Of a stretch of DNA of 64,000 bases, positions 1 through 10,649 are shown one piece after another (within the stretch, counting starts at the first letter, position 1; each line of letters opens with the position of its first letter). The notes under the pieces are model-generated. The model searched no databases. It was not told the origin of the DNA and saw only the letters and a list, made by a program, of their open reading frames with translations. The DNA is from Muscardinus avellanarius (taxonomy: Eukaryota > Chordata > Mammalia > Rodentia > Gliridae), in the NCBI GenBank assembly GCA_963383645.1, contig OY726558.1, positions 185,745,634 to 185,809,633 of the forward strand, given 5' to 3'. A program made the translations under genes and the position numbers.

Positions 1-1290
1 ATTCATCTAAATATCTATCTTTATACCAGCATAATTTTATCTGAATTATTGTAGTTTTAAAATCAAGAAATATAAGGGCTTTAATTTTGTTCCTCTTCCT
101 CAAGATAGCATGAGTTATGCTGAATCTTTTGTAATTTCATATGAATTTTAAGATTTTTTTCTCTACTTCAATAAATAATGCCAATAGGATTTTGAAAAAA
201 ATAACACTGAATCTGAAGATCATTTTTATTGCTTTCAATGATAAGGACATTTTTACCAATATGGTATGTTCATAAATATGAATAACTTTCCATATATTCA
301 TGTCTTATTTCATTAATTTCATCAATATTGTGTAGTTTTCCATGCATAATCTTCTTCCTCCTTGGTTGAGTATTCCTAAGTATTTTATTCTTTTTTATGT
401 CATTCTCAGCAGGTTCATTTATTAATTTGCTTTTAGATAGTTCATTGTCCATGTACATAGACCCAACTGATTTTTGTATATTGGATTTTTATACTGTAGT
501 CTTACTGAATCTGTTTATTACGTCTAACAGTGTTTAATGGATCCTTTAGGATTTTTTCTACATAAAATCATATAATTTGAAAAGCAGAGACAATTTATCT
601 ATTTCCTTTCTGAATTAGATGCCTTTTATTTCTTGTTTTTACCTGATTGCTCTGTCTAGTACTCCCACTCTAATGATGAAGAAAAGCAGTAAGAATGAGA
701 ATCTATCTTGTTTCTGATATTAGATGGAGAGCTTTCAGCATTTCTGAGTATGATGTTAGCTATAGGATTATCATATGTGATCTTTATTATGTCGAGACAC
801 ATTTCTTCTGTATTCACTGAGTGTTTTTATAATAAAGGATAATGGACTCTGTCAAATGTTCCTCCAATATCTCGAGGGGATGGAACGCCTTTAGTCCTTC
901 ATTTTCTTAATGTGGCACACCACATTGATTGATTTAAATTAAACCTCCTTGTATTCCATGGACAAATTCAACTTGATCATGGTATACAACCCTTCTGATG
1001 AGCTGTTGAATTTGGTTTGCTAGTATTTCGTTGAGGACTTTTGAAACTGTATTTTTAAGGGTTTTTAAAGTACTTAATGTCAAAGAATACATATTCCTCT
1101 ACCTTCTTCTCAAGTACCCATGAAACTTTCTCCAAAATAGATTACATGGTAGACTAAAAACAAATCTTCATAAATTTAAAGAGGAGGGTACCCTTTCAAA
1201 CTTATTTTCTGTGATCAGCATTATTCTAATACCAAAGCCAGACAAAGACACTACAAAAAAATATGTATCAGTCAGTATGTTTTTATACAT
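1..1290 (-). mobile_element. Ancient L1 ORF2 fragment with inverted 5' part
   Basis: Bases about 60-1070 read as the antisense of L1 ORF2 (reverse transcriptase and downstream); recognisable landmarks are 'gattgctctgtctagtac', 'cacattgattgattt' and 'ttggtttgctagtatttcg'. From about 1085 to 1265 the L1 text switches to the sense orientation ('accaaagccagacaaag'), and this piece lies just upstream of the first piece in the normal element. That is the layout of a minus-strand L1 whose 5' part was inverted at insertion. Heavily mutated with no usable frame. The left end runs off the window. Confidence 0.8.
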
Positions 1291-1384
1291 ATAAAATGAA
1301 TTTTTTTCCGGGAATATTTTGCCTTAAAGCTGCATGCGATAGAGTAGCCAATTAAATTTTTGTGGTTCTTTCTTTTCATTTCAG

Positions 1385-1611
1385 TTGTAAACATGGCGAT
1401 ATTTCAGAGATTTCTAACAAGACAGTATGAAATAAATGTAAAGACAGGGAAATGCTGTTATTTGGCAGTTGTAACAGCCCCACACTGGAGGTGTTTTTCA
1501 TGCCTAAGAATCTTCATAGAGTCATTGAGATCTTTGCAGATGATGGATTTGAGTGTATCGAAGACAGTTATTTTACCCATGGTGAGCTTAATGCAAAAAT
1601 GTTTCTGCAAG
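1385..1611 (+). other. Exon-like segment of an unrecognised gene or pseudogene
   Basis: A pyrimidine-rich tract ending in 'tttcttttcatttcag' makes a good splice acceptor at 1384/1385. Two plausible donors follow: ATG|GTGAGC at 1581/1582 and CAAG|GTACTT at 1611/1612. One frame is open from 1431 to 1640 and encodes a mixed-composition peptide including MLLFGSCNSPTLEV and FADDGFECIEDSYF, with no low-complexity or repeat signature. That frame has a stop at 1428-1430, so it does not extend back to the acceptor. A different frame, open across the acceptor, carries an ATG at 1393 (MAIFQRFL). A frameshifted (dead) exon is therefore possible. I do not recognise the protein. It could also be chance. 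Confidence 0.25.
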
Positions 1612-1699
1612 GTACTTTACACTTTAATATTTCTAACTAATAGGACATTTCAAGTGTGTTTGCTACAGTTGTACATATGTGTGAACCTGAATTCTTCCT

Positions 1700-2600
1700 G
1701 ACAATTTGAATTTCAAGAATTTTTAAGTATCATAGATACTACATCTGCAGGTTTCCATAAACATTTTTTCTATGAACAAATAGATTTGTCTCTATTACTT
1801 CTGTTCAGTGTTGTGCAATTATTTATTTACATGTATTTCCTACATTACACTCTTTAGTTTCCTGAATAATAGGGCCCAGAATTATTCATCTTCATTTTCC
1901 CAACTGATACCACGTTGTCTAGCACATAAGTGGGTCCCAGCAAATGTTTGCTAATTAAATAACTCATGTATTTGAGTGCATTGACTAACTCATATAAGAT
2001 CACACTATTGAGAGAAAACAATATCCTGATGATTTTTCTTATTTTATAAACTCATCAGAAATGCCATTAAGTGATACCATTTGTTCTAACACTTTCCTTT
2101 TTCTGAGACAATATACTGCAAATATTTTTAAGAATCCTAGTGAGATTTCGGTTCTTATAGAACAGAAACACCAGACACTTGCCATTTGAAATTTATTCAC
2201 TCACTAAGAATTTAATTTAAGAAGAACCAATTCCCCAACTCTCAGGTGAAACTTCTTAAGAAAAGACAAGTCTGGCTTAGTGTCTAGAAATTTAAGGTCT
2301 GTGAATCTGGGCTCCTGGACTGACTAGGACACATATTTCCTTTGTGACTTATCTAGTCAGTGAGATTTACAAGCTTAGAATTCAAAGAAAAGACTGATAA
2401 GAAAATTCAACTATGTTTGCAAAAATTATCTGTGTTCTAACAGCGAATAAACTAATGTATTCAACCCTAATCTATTAACCTGTAAAAAAAAATCATTCAA
2501 AGACATTATGATTTTTTGTTGTTACCTTAAGTAAATAAAGTGGGGTAGCCATGGTGATAATGATAATCAGTTTAATAAAAAGTTCTAAGGATATGCTTGT
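1700..2600. other. Single-copy AT-rich DNA, nothing recognised
   Basis: No repeat family, long open frame or RNA structure recognised; ordinary AT-rich intergenic or intronic sequence. Confidence 0.5.
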
Positions 2601-2604
2601 CTGT

Positions 2605-2945
2605 TTGAGCTAGTATAATAAAAATCACATTCTGGGTGGTTTGAACAGCAGGCACTTATTTCCTTACCATTTAAGGGCTACAAAGTTCAAGATTAGGGAG
2701 CCAGCCAATTTGGTCAGTGGTGAGTGACCTCGTCCCTTTTTGCCTGTGACCACCATATTTCTGTGTCCTTATACAGCAGAAAGAGAGAGATTTGTCTCTT
2801 CTTCTTACAAAGCCACTAACCCCACAATGACCCCCCTATGACCTCCTCCAACCCTAATTACTTCTCAAAGCCCCCAATTCCAATCCCATCACATTGGATG
2901 TTAGGGCTTTGACATGAGTTTAGGGGGACAGGAATCAGTCCACTT
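2605..2945. repeat. Ancient mammalian interspersed repeat, family not assigned
   Basis: The segment resembles a well-known eutherian repeat. It runs from 'ctgggtggtttgaacagcag' near its start, through 'tgacctcctccaaccctaatt', to 'cacattggatgttagggctt' and a terminal 'gacaggaatcagtccac'. I remember the consensus pattern but cannot name the family with certainty. Confidence 0.6.
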
Positions 2946-2949
2946 ACTC

Positions 2950-3920
2950 CAATGAATCTTTCTTTAGCTCATCAATGCCACATGTTTTAGAATCTTTTAT
3001 TTATTTTTTTGAGCCTCATTAATAGGAGCTAACAATTTAGTTGAATATCTAAGACAGCACTGAGTTCTAGTGAAAGAAAGGAAATGGTAACTGTGGCTGG
3101 GAAGGAGTAATGGACATGGGGAGATGCTGGGCACAGTACTCCAGAACAACAGGATCATAGCCCAGGCATTTCTATGAATGCTGACTCACCCTAAAAGATA
3201 AAATAAAATATTTAAGAAATATCTATGATTGATTCACACTTTTGTTATTCATTTCAATTACTAAGATTGTTTTATTATGTTTATCAAAGAATATTTCCAG
3301 TACTACCAATAACAATCTTTACTCTTGAATGATCTTTAGTTATATATTTCCCAAATTGAGAAATCAATTCTCTAGAACTCAGAAACATATCATCTCTTCA
3401 ATGACTTTCCAACTGGTTTGCCATGTAAACTAAAATTTTCACACTGAATGCCTTTCTTGAAACTTGAAGGTTTATAATAACGTTAGATATGTTAACTGGG
3501 TAAGAAAACGCACTGAACTACTAATATCCATAAAGTACTACTACCCAGAATTGCAAGAATATGGGACAGGAGAAGGAAGTTTCAATGAGAAAAGGAGCAG
3601 GGGGAGAGGTCAGAATTAGGCAGCACCTTATTACAAGTGGACATTATGAAACTTTTCTACACGAAATCATTACATGTGTAGAAAAAGGTAGAATAAGCAA
3701 AGAAGAAACTAAAAGTCCTTGGAAATGATGTGGAAAGAATGACTCACTTTGCAGAGATCAACTACATATATTTGATTATCTAGCTAAGTCTATATACTAT
3801 ACTAAATATAAGAGCTAAATAAATTCATAGTATGTACAGTTGAACCTGTGGCTCCCAAGTTAGCCCGCCTTGACCCTGTCTACCAATTGAATCTCCTTTG
3901 CAACCATCCCATTTTTAAGC
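2950..3920. other. Single-copy AT-rich DNA, nothing recognised
   Basis: No recognised gene or repeat. Short purine-rich patches only. Confidence 0.45.
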
Positions 3921-3929
3921 TTTCTTCTA

Positions 3930-4035
3930 CATTCCTTTTTTAAAATTTTTATTATTAGTGCATTGTAGTCATGCATCTTAATGGGATACAAGATGGTGGA
4001 GACATACATGTGTGCGCATTCCCTTTTTTAATCCT
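3930..4035 (-). mobile_element. Sciurid-type L1 3'-end fragment
   Basis: Contains 'attagtgcattgtagtcatgc', the reverse complement of the L1 3' terminus seen elsewhere in this window (for example sense copies ending near 29350 and 35300). Strongly 5'-truncated, with no coding content. Confidence 0.65.
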
Positions 4036-4044
4036 TTACAAAAA

Positions 4045-4250
4045 CCGGGTTACCTGGGTGTGGTGGCACATGACTGTAATCCCAGTGGGAGAATCGGAGG
4101 TTCTAAGTCAGCCTCTGCAACTTAAGGAGGCCCTCCACAACTTAGTGAGACCCTACTTTTAAAATATAAAATAAAAGGCCGAGAAGGTAGCTCGGAGGTA
4201 GAATGCCCCTGGGTTCGATCCCCAGAAACACCACAAAAACAAAACAAAAC
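4045..4250 (+). mobile_element. B1-dID-type SINE
   Basis: The left half 'tgggtgtggtggcacatg' is B1/7SL-like. The right half 'gtagctcggaggtagaatg' followed by 'gggttcgatccccag' is tRNA/ID-derived. It ends in a degenerate A-rich tail (aaaacaaaacaaaac). Confidence 0.85.
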
Positions 4251-4259
4251 AGTAAGACT

Positions 4260-5070
4260 TTCCTATCCTTATTCTCCTTTAAGCAACATGTCTCTATGTC
4301 CTCAGCTTCATGCCTTACTTCCTGAGTCCACTGCCTCTACCTAGAATTATCACTTCATACCTGGGTTCCTGCTGCCACTTTGTCACCAGCTTTTTCTATT
4401 TTCAGGCTCTGGACACTCCACCTCGCAGATACTTTGCACCCATCCAATCTTCCCAACTTTATCTCTTTTCACTATTCAAAACACTCACTTTACAGTTTCC
4501 TCGATGTTCCCATGAATCCCCTTTAAAATGGGCGTGGCTCTGGAGAAGCGCTCACCTCTCTAAATGTAAGCATCTCTTCAGCTAGTAATACTGCAGACAC
4601 TGCTCAAAGATCCAAGGACAGGGTCTCCGTCATCCACCTCCCCCAGGCCTTGCATACGGTCGGCGCTCAACCACTGCTCTTTCTTCTTTGCCCTTTACTT
4701 ATACCTTTGCTCAAATATCCTGGTTTCTGTCCATTTCACTTATGAATTAATTTTCATCATCTTCCATTTTACCTGAATTCTTAATCTCTTCAGAAGTAGA
4801 TGTATTTCCTGCACGAAACTTGCCCAAGATACTCAGCAAATCCTGCCGCCTTTCATCCCTAGGTCTGTATTGTAAGTAGAGTCCCCACTTGCAGTTCACC
4901 AATCAGTTATTCTATAATGATTCCATGCATGTAACTCTTCTAAGTTTTGGGTCCTCTATTTCTTTTAGAACACAACACAGTGTGGAATGCTTGGGACCTG
5001 GCTGTAGCATAGCTGACTTGCAGTTTGACACATGATCTGTTAACAATCGTCACTTGGGTCTCTGCTGAAA
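4260..5070. other. Single-copy or very degraded repeat DNA
   Basis: Pyrimidine-rich sequence; parts (4300-4500 and 4640-4800) loosely resemble coding-like L2 text, but too weakly to annotate. No gene is seen. Confidence 0.35.
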
Positions 5071-5074
5071 TTTC

Positions 5075-5345
5075 CCCTACCTAGAATCACTTCTGTGACC
5101 ATTCCATTATACATTGCCCTTCTACCACACTGAGCCCTGCCGGACTCCAGGTTTTCTTTATAACACTTAACTCTACTTGATCATAGACTGCTTCATAGTT
5201 TATTTTTTACCATCTGCCCCACTTTCATAAAAAAGCAAGTTCTACAAGGTCAGGAATTGTAGCTTTATCACCACTGTAGCCCTCAAGACCAGAAGAGTAC
5301 CTGGCACATCACCGACATTTAGTTGGTCCTAAAAGAATGAGTGAA
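5075..5345 (+). mobile_element. L2 3'-end fragment
   Basis: Follows the sense L2 3' pattern: 'agtttattttttaccatctg', a 'caagttctacaaggtcagg' motif, then 'gtacctggcacatc' and 'ttagttggtcctaaaagaat', the degraded form of the L2 terminus ('cctggcacatag... ctcaataaat'). Confidence 0.65.
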
Positions 5346-5349
5346 TCTG

Positions 5350-6060
5350 TTTAAGGTCAAGTTTTCTGATTGACCATAAAGAGCAGTGATTTTGACTCAA
5401 GTCCCAAGCCAACAAGTATAGCTTTATATAGCTTTGCAATTACTAAAGGACCAAGAGGAATAAGCATTATGGACAGCATTAATGGGAAGGTGGCAATCCT
5501 ACATGAGAGGGAAGATTTAGACTCAGTCTGGTCCTCTTCTCTAATGAAATCCATGACCCAGATGTCAATGTCCCTCCATGAATCTCCATCCACTGACTTC
5601 AAGGTAAACAAAGTACTGGGCTATATAATGCTCATCAATTAGCTGAAAGGAGAATTTCACAAGGAAAAGAGGAGTGAAGCCTGACCTAAAGCACTTTATG
5701 CAGATGACAGTGGCTCTCCCAGTCATCACCAGCAGCACAAACCTCACCTGCTAGTAATGGCCTCAGCCCCCTCCTTCCCCCAAGAAGCTCAGGGTTATAA
5801 AGTGTGCTTATTAACAAAATTATTTTATGTCCAAGTTTAGTTATCATTATTAATGAAAATACTTGTAGTGCTTTGTAAAATGTTCTGTGGACATTTTTAA
5901 TAACTGCACATAAATCCGGGAAACTGCGCTATGCTATTGCTACCTCTTTAGAGAGTGGTGTGTGCTCAATGCCAAAAACTGAATCATAATTAGAAAACCT
6001 GCTGAATCCAGACTCTTTCTCTTTGTGCTTTCTCCTTGCTACACAGAGCAGTGCCATTTT
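5350..6060. other. Single-copy DNA, nothing recognised
   Basis: Overlapping 84- and 90-aa open frames on opposite strands (5357-5642) have no recognisable domain and no supporting splice or start context. Confidence 0.45.
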
Positions 6061-6067
6061 TTGCAAA

Positions 6068-6215
6068 ATAAGTTACCTTTACCACATATATATGTATATT
6101 ATATATATATATACACACACATATACATATGCATATATATAATACATCATATACATATACATACATATACATACATATATATACATATATATACACACAC
6201 ACATATATATATATT
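6068..6215. repeat. Compound (TA)n/(CA)n/(CATA)n microsatellite
   Basis: About 150 bp of alternating pyrimidine-purine sequence built from TA, CA and CATA steps. It creates spurious Tyr/Ile/His-rich open frames on both strands. Confidence 0.95.
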
Positions 6216-6219
6216 ATTT

Positions 6220-6685
6220 GTGAAAGAACAAAATGGAAATATGAGAAGTTTTACTTAACTATGATCCACAATTGAAATTCATATGGTTCGTTATCTGCAA
6301 GAATTTGAATTCATATCCTCAGGTCAACAATTATAAAAGCTGGTTATATTCCAATGAATTCAGATGTCAGTTAACTCTTTTTTATAAGTACTGTAACTTT
6401 TATTAACCAGGACATGTTTTTATTAAGTAAGGATGTACTGAATAATCAGGATTAAATTTAGGATTAAAACACAAAAATTAAAATGATCAGACATGACCAG
6501 TACTTTTTAATCACTCTAATTATCAAACGTCAAACCTGACATACAACATTTTCAGTTAAAATTTAGTTAAATATTTTTTATTAGAGCTAGCACTATTTGT
6601 GATAAAGAAACTAAATGCTCTTAGCAAATTTCTCAAGGATACCTGGAGGTTTTGTTCGCTTGTTTACTTGTTTTACATATTCTTA
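6220..6685. other. Single-copy AT-rich DNA
   Basis: No gene or repeat recognised up to the left arm of the inverted repeat at 6689. Confidence 0.45.
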
Positions 6686-6688
6686 GTT

Positions 6689-6757
6689 GAAAGGCAATTG
6701 AGGAATCCCTTTATCCAGATCTTGGAAAAACTATTATTTCATCTAAAGTTGGAGTCT
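6689..6757 (+). repeat. Left arm of long inverted repeat
   Basis: A 69-bp arm beginning gaaaggcaattgagg and containing ctattatttcatctaaag. Its reverse complement recurs at 7454-7523 with 5 mismatches (about 93% identity by eye). The arms are about 700 bp apart. Confidence 0.85.
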
Positions 6758-6759
6758 AG

Positions 6760-7260
6760 AAAGTTTAGGAGACTTGCCCAAGAACACAATGCTTACTTGA
6801 TGACAGAAAAAAAGAAAAAGCCAGAACTCTAATATAGTACATTTTATGTAGTGCTGAGTCACTTGGAGATGCTGTGATTTAACTTGGTCTTGGAGGAAGA
6901 AAACACGGCAAAAGGGTCCCAGGGCATGTGAGTGGCAGTGAGCAGGATGCTTCTACTGCAAGTGAGATGAGACTGTATGTCAAGGATGAAATTAGAAAGA
7001 GGTAACAGCTGGATCATAGATCTCTGACGTTAGCTAGGAGATAATGATACAATGACAGTATAAAAAAATCGCTTGTTTGTTTTGGTTTGGTTTTGGGTTT
7101 TGAGCAGGGAATGCCATGACAGAGTAGTAATTTGACTGATCAAACTGGCATTACTGGTTTTTATTGATTAGCACAAGATGTACCAGAAAGTCAAAAGATG
7201 CACAGGGAGTCTGGTTTTAGTAGCCTTATTATGATGTAATAAGGGTCTGTGTGCCAATAA
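6760..7260 (-). mobile_element. Degraded MIR- and L2-like fragments
   Basis: 6765-6830 ('gacttgcccaagaacacaatg') looks like antisense MIR. 6870-7260 contains L2-antisense-like text such as 'tgagcagggaatgccatgac'. Both are very diverged and lie inside the inverted repeat. Confidence 0.4.
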
Positions 7261-7453
7261 CAGTGTCTTCTGGTTTTATGACCTAATATCTTTCAAACAG
7301 AGCAATCACGTGTAGTCTTCACAAGCCTGTGAAGAAGGCAGAAGTCATCATAACCTCTGGGGAAGATACAAGGAACAACAGCCTTGAGATAATGTGGAAA
7401 CTTGTTTTCAATGAGAGGAAAATCCTTCACTTATGCCAGAAAAGTCTACTAAA

Positions 7454-7523
7454 GTCTCCAACTTTAGATGAAATAATAGTTATCCCAAGGTCTGGATAAA
7501 GGGATTCCTCAATAGCCTTTCAC
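7454..7523 (-). repeat. Right arm of long inverted repeat
   Basis: Reverse-complement partner of 6689-6757, ending 'cctcaatagcctttc'. No obvious target-site duplication could be seen outside the arms. Confidence 0.85.
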
Positions 7524-7874
7524 TATATATATCTTATTCTCTGGTCCTTTGAAATATTATAAAACAGAAATATATGTGAAAAAATATAGAGTGGATTATC
7601 ATTGGTTACCTGTCTCTTAGAATTTTTAATTTTAGTAATACATAGCCAACTTACTCCTTAATGCTTAAAGCGTTTCTTCTAATCGATTACTGGAGAAGAC
7701 ACTGAATAATCATATTTTTCTTCCTCATTTTCTTTGCTTTGTTGTTGTTGATTTTAGGGTAGAGATCCAAATAGAACTTCTTTTGCAGATTTTTTTGTAA
7801 AAGCAGCCATATCCATTTGGCCTAGCCACTTTCTGCAATTTTTATTGAAAAAAGCTTTAGAAAGAGGACTAACC

Positions 7875-8095
7875 CAAGTTTTTCAAACTGCGTGCAGCCA
7901 ACACTACTATGAGTCACTTCCTTTCCAGAGCACTGTGTTGACAGAGGGCCTGGGGTACGCGTGAAATGGGTTCACCTGCCCCAGGGCAGGTTAAAATGAG
8001 ATCATGTGGATGGAATGATATATTGGTCTGGGCCTGCTAGTATATTGTACACCTTAGCCACACCACTGAAAGTGTTCTTGAAAGGTCGGTCATAT
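7875..8095. mobile_element. Possible hAT-type DNA-transposon fragment
   Basis: The text 'tttttcaaactgcgtgcag' followed by 'gtgaaatgggttcacctg' resembles the non-autonomous hAT/Charlie group. The family is not certain. It includes a short perfect hairpin, ACCTGCCC-CA-GGGCAGGT, starting at 7974. Confidence 0.3.
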
Positions 8096-8194
8096 TCAAA
8101 ATAATTTTTAAACAAAACAAAAAAATTTTTTTTAAAAACTGTTAAATATGAACATGGCTCCCTAAGAAAACATGGGTCCTAAAAATTAAGCCCA

Positions 8195-8395
8195 TGGAGA
8201 TATAGGATGGTGGCACACACCAATAATCCCAGGACTTGAGAGACTGAGACAAGAGGATCACAAGTTTAAGGCCAACCTGGACAACTGAACCAGACCCTGT
8301 CTCAAAATAAAATAAAATAAAACTTAAAGAGCTGGGGATATAGCTTTGTAGTAGAGCATCCCAGGGTTCAGTTTTTGGTACTGTAAAAAAAAATT
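8195..8395 (+). mobile_element. B1-dID-type SINE, old copy
   Basis: 'ggatggtggcacacaccaat' to 'gagctggggatatagcttt' and 'cagggttcagtttttggtac', ending in poly(A). The B box of the ID half is degraded. Confidence 0.8.
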
Positions 8396-8545
8396 GAAGG
8401 AGCAATGACTCAGTGAACAGAGATGAAACTAGACATGAAGAGAAGAAGTCTGGGTCCCAGTTCCTACCCTGAATGACCACACAGCCTCAGTATATGGACC
8501 TCTGTTACTCAATTTGAACATGGCAGAAGTCTACATCTTCTACAG

Positions 8546-8548
<3 letters not shown>

Positions 8549-8597
<49 letters not shown>

Positions 8598-8600
8598 GTG
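8549..8600. repeat. (TG)n microsatellite
   Basis: An almost pure TG run of about 50 bp directly abutting the tail of the minus-strand SINE that follows. Confidence 0.95.
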
Positions 8601-8783
8601 TGTTGAACTCAAGGACATTCTAGCTCTGGTCTATACTCCCAGCCCTATTTTTTATTTTGAAACAGGGTCTCACTAAGTTTCAGAAGGCCTCTTGAAGTTG
8701 ACAAGGCTGCCTATGAACCTCTGATCTTCCTGTCTCAGCCTCTGGAGTACTGGGATTACAAGTGTGCACCACCACACCTGGCT
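8601..8783 (-). mobile_element. B1-dID-type SINE
   Basis: Read on the minus strand, it starts at 'agccaggtgtggtggtgcac' and ends in the ID half. Its tail position is taken by the (TG)n run. Confidence 0.8.
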
Positions 8784-8789
8784 CCAGCT

Positions 8790-9620
8790 TCTATCTTAAG
8801 AAGATGATTGACTGTAAATGAGAAAACTCTTTGTCTTAGCACCAGTTGTGCAGAGGGTCAGGAAAATAGCTCAAAAATCCAAAAGCCTTGCTTTTAACAG
8901 TCTTTCAAGAAAAGCTTTCTTGTGATAAAATAAAATAAAGAAGTTTATCTGGGAACTATTTTTAATAAGAAGTAATTTCTCTAGCAAAGAATTCTGAATA
9001 AAAGTAAGAACATGTGTCTTTATTTGACAGATTCTCTTAGTATAAGTGATTCAAAAGTAAAACTAGTAATTGCCTTGCCTTAAAAACAGGTTACTTTAGT
9101 TTTGTCAGGCAACGTAATGTTATGTGAAGCACTGTGGAAAACTAGAGAAACCATGGCCTTTATTATTAACTAACTAGTGGTGGAATTTGGATAAGGGACA
9201 ATATAAAGTGGTGCTTTATTTAATATTATGAGGAAAGTTCCAATCCCACTTTCCTGGATTGAAGTGTGATGTTTGAAGGTATTCATGCATGTTCCCTCTC
9301 GGGAATGAGCAGATGTTCAAAAAAGAAAAAAATCTGACTTTCATATTTGGAAATATGCCAAGAATCAGGTCAGAGGCCTGTAAGCCATTGTAAGTGTCAA
9401 AGCTTATGTGTGCTGGGAAACAGACCAGAGCCAAGATGTGTAAAACAAGGCCAGGGTGATTAAGTCACCTCCGAAGGATAAAATACGAGCCAAGCCTCAG
9501 AAACAGAAGCAAATTAGAACCAAGAAATACAGCTCTTAGCCAAGATAAAGTTGAGAACAGAAGCCAGACCAAGCCAATTCGGGTACCACTGCTTGGTTAC
9601 TTTAAACAAAGAAACAAAAG
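8790..9620. other. Single-copy DNA, nothing recognised
   Basis: No gene recognised. 9430-9600 is purine-rich and could be an old LTR piece, but I cannot assign it. Confidence 0.4.
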
Positions 9621-9624
9621 CTGA

Positions 9625-9810
9625 TGTTTCCTAAGAACCCAACATGGGGCGGGCGCTGTGCCTTTATCAACAGCATGCCCACTGTGGACAGAAGTCCTAA
9701 CAGCTTGTTGATCATGGTAATGACCGCGCAGGACAGATTTAGTAAGCTGCCAAAGAACACTTAGTTAATAAACCATAAATCAGATCTTGGTTCTTCAATA
9801 CCTGGTTCCT
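9625..9810 (-). mobile_element. MIR fragment
   Basis: 'ggcgggcgctgtgccttta' and later 'tcagatcttggttcttcaat' follow the antisense MIR order (the 'ggcactgtgc...' region, then the old tRNA-derived head). Highly diverged. Confidence 0.45.
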
Positions 9811-9819
9811 TTCACTGGG

Positions 9820-10540
9820 GAAAAATGAATGGACAAGAAATGCTCCACATTTCTGGATCTAAGTCTGCAGCAGCCTTATAGTGGCCTTGAGCTTAGCTTT
9901 TGCTGGAATCGAGCACCACACTGAAACTTAGATCTCAGGGGCCTGAGAGCCTGGTCAGGTTTTCTGTATCCCCGGCAGCAACCGTTCCTTCATGGACTGG
10001 GATCTGAGCCTGCTGAACGCCGCTGTGCACAGTATATTGTCTCCCTTATTTTTCTGTCTTTAAAATCTTTTAAACTTCTTGGTATGAGCATTTTGCTAAT
10101 GCCGAAAGACCTCTTGTATGAGGTATAGAGGATATTTATCAGTTCTTCTGGGAGAGCCTTTGCTGCACTAGATCAAGCCCAATTTCATGACAGTTAAGAA
10201 CTGTGAGCACTTACTTAAGGCTTGTAGGAATTTAACCCTTTATTTCTTCTAGGAGCAATAGCTTAGTGTGAGCTAAGACTTTATTAGCACAAATATCACA
10301 AATAAGAGTCTGTCCTATGGTAAATGCTTAAAAAGAAAATATTATAATAGTTGTAAAACTTGTAATAATTGCATGGTTCTTGCATAGACTTTATATCACT
10401 ACATTACATGTTAGGGAAGGTCACAGAGATTTTTAAGAACAAAAGAAGGAAATCTAACTTTACTGGCTACTGCAATATGTTCTCTCCATTGGTAACAGAC
10501 GAAAATCAGACCTGGCTCAGTCAGTATTATTATTATTAAC
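9820..10540. other. Single-copy or unassigned old repeat
   Basis: 9830-10130 has some LTR-like character (a cytosine-rich block, then a pyrimidine-rich and T-rich end), but no termini or duplications could be defined. No gene is seen. Confidence 0.35.
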
Positions 10541-10544
10541 TTAC

Positions 10545-10645
10545 CATAGTTATTCATTTCCCTATTGATTGTATCCTTTGCTGTGCAAAAGTTTTTCAGT
10601 GTGATATAATCCATTGTGTCTATTTTAGCTTGGGATTTATTATTG
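10545..10645 (-). mobile_element. L1 ORF2 fragment
   Basis: 'tcctttgctgtgcaaaag' followed by 'gtgatataatcca' and 'gtctattttagctt' is the antisense of the L1 ORF2 3' region. Confidence 0.75.
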
Positions 10646-10649
10646 AATG

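Noticed and set aside
4200..4230. tRNA gene (A-box/B-box-like text)
   Set aside because: It is the ID half of a B1-dID SINE. No cloverleaf can be drawn, and the same text recurs about 30 times.
5357..5642. Overlapping 84- and 90-aa frames on opposite strands
   Set aside because: Mirror-open frames are typical of chance; no domain.
5990..6258. Tyr/Ile/His-rich frames
   Set aside because: Translation of the TA/CA microsatellite.
9430..10130. Possible old LTR
   Set aside because: Composition is suggestive, but no TG...CA termini, duplication or family match could be defined by eye.
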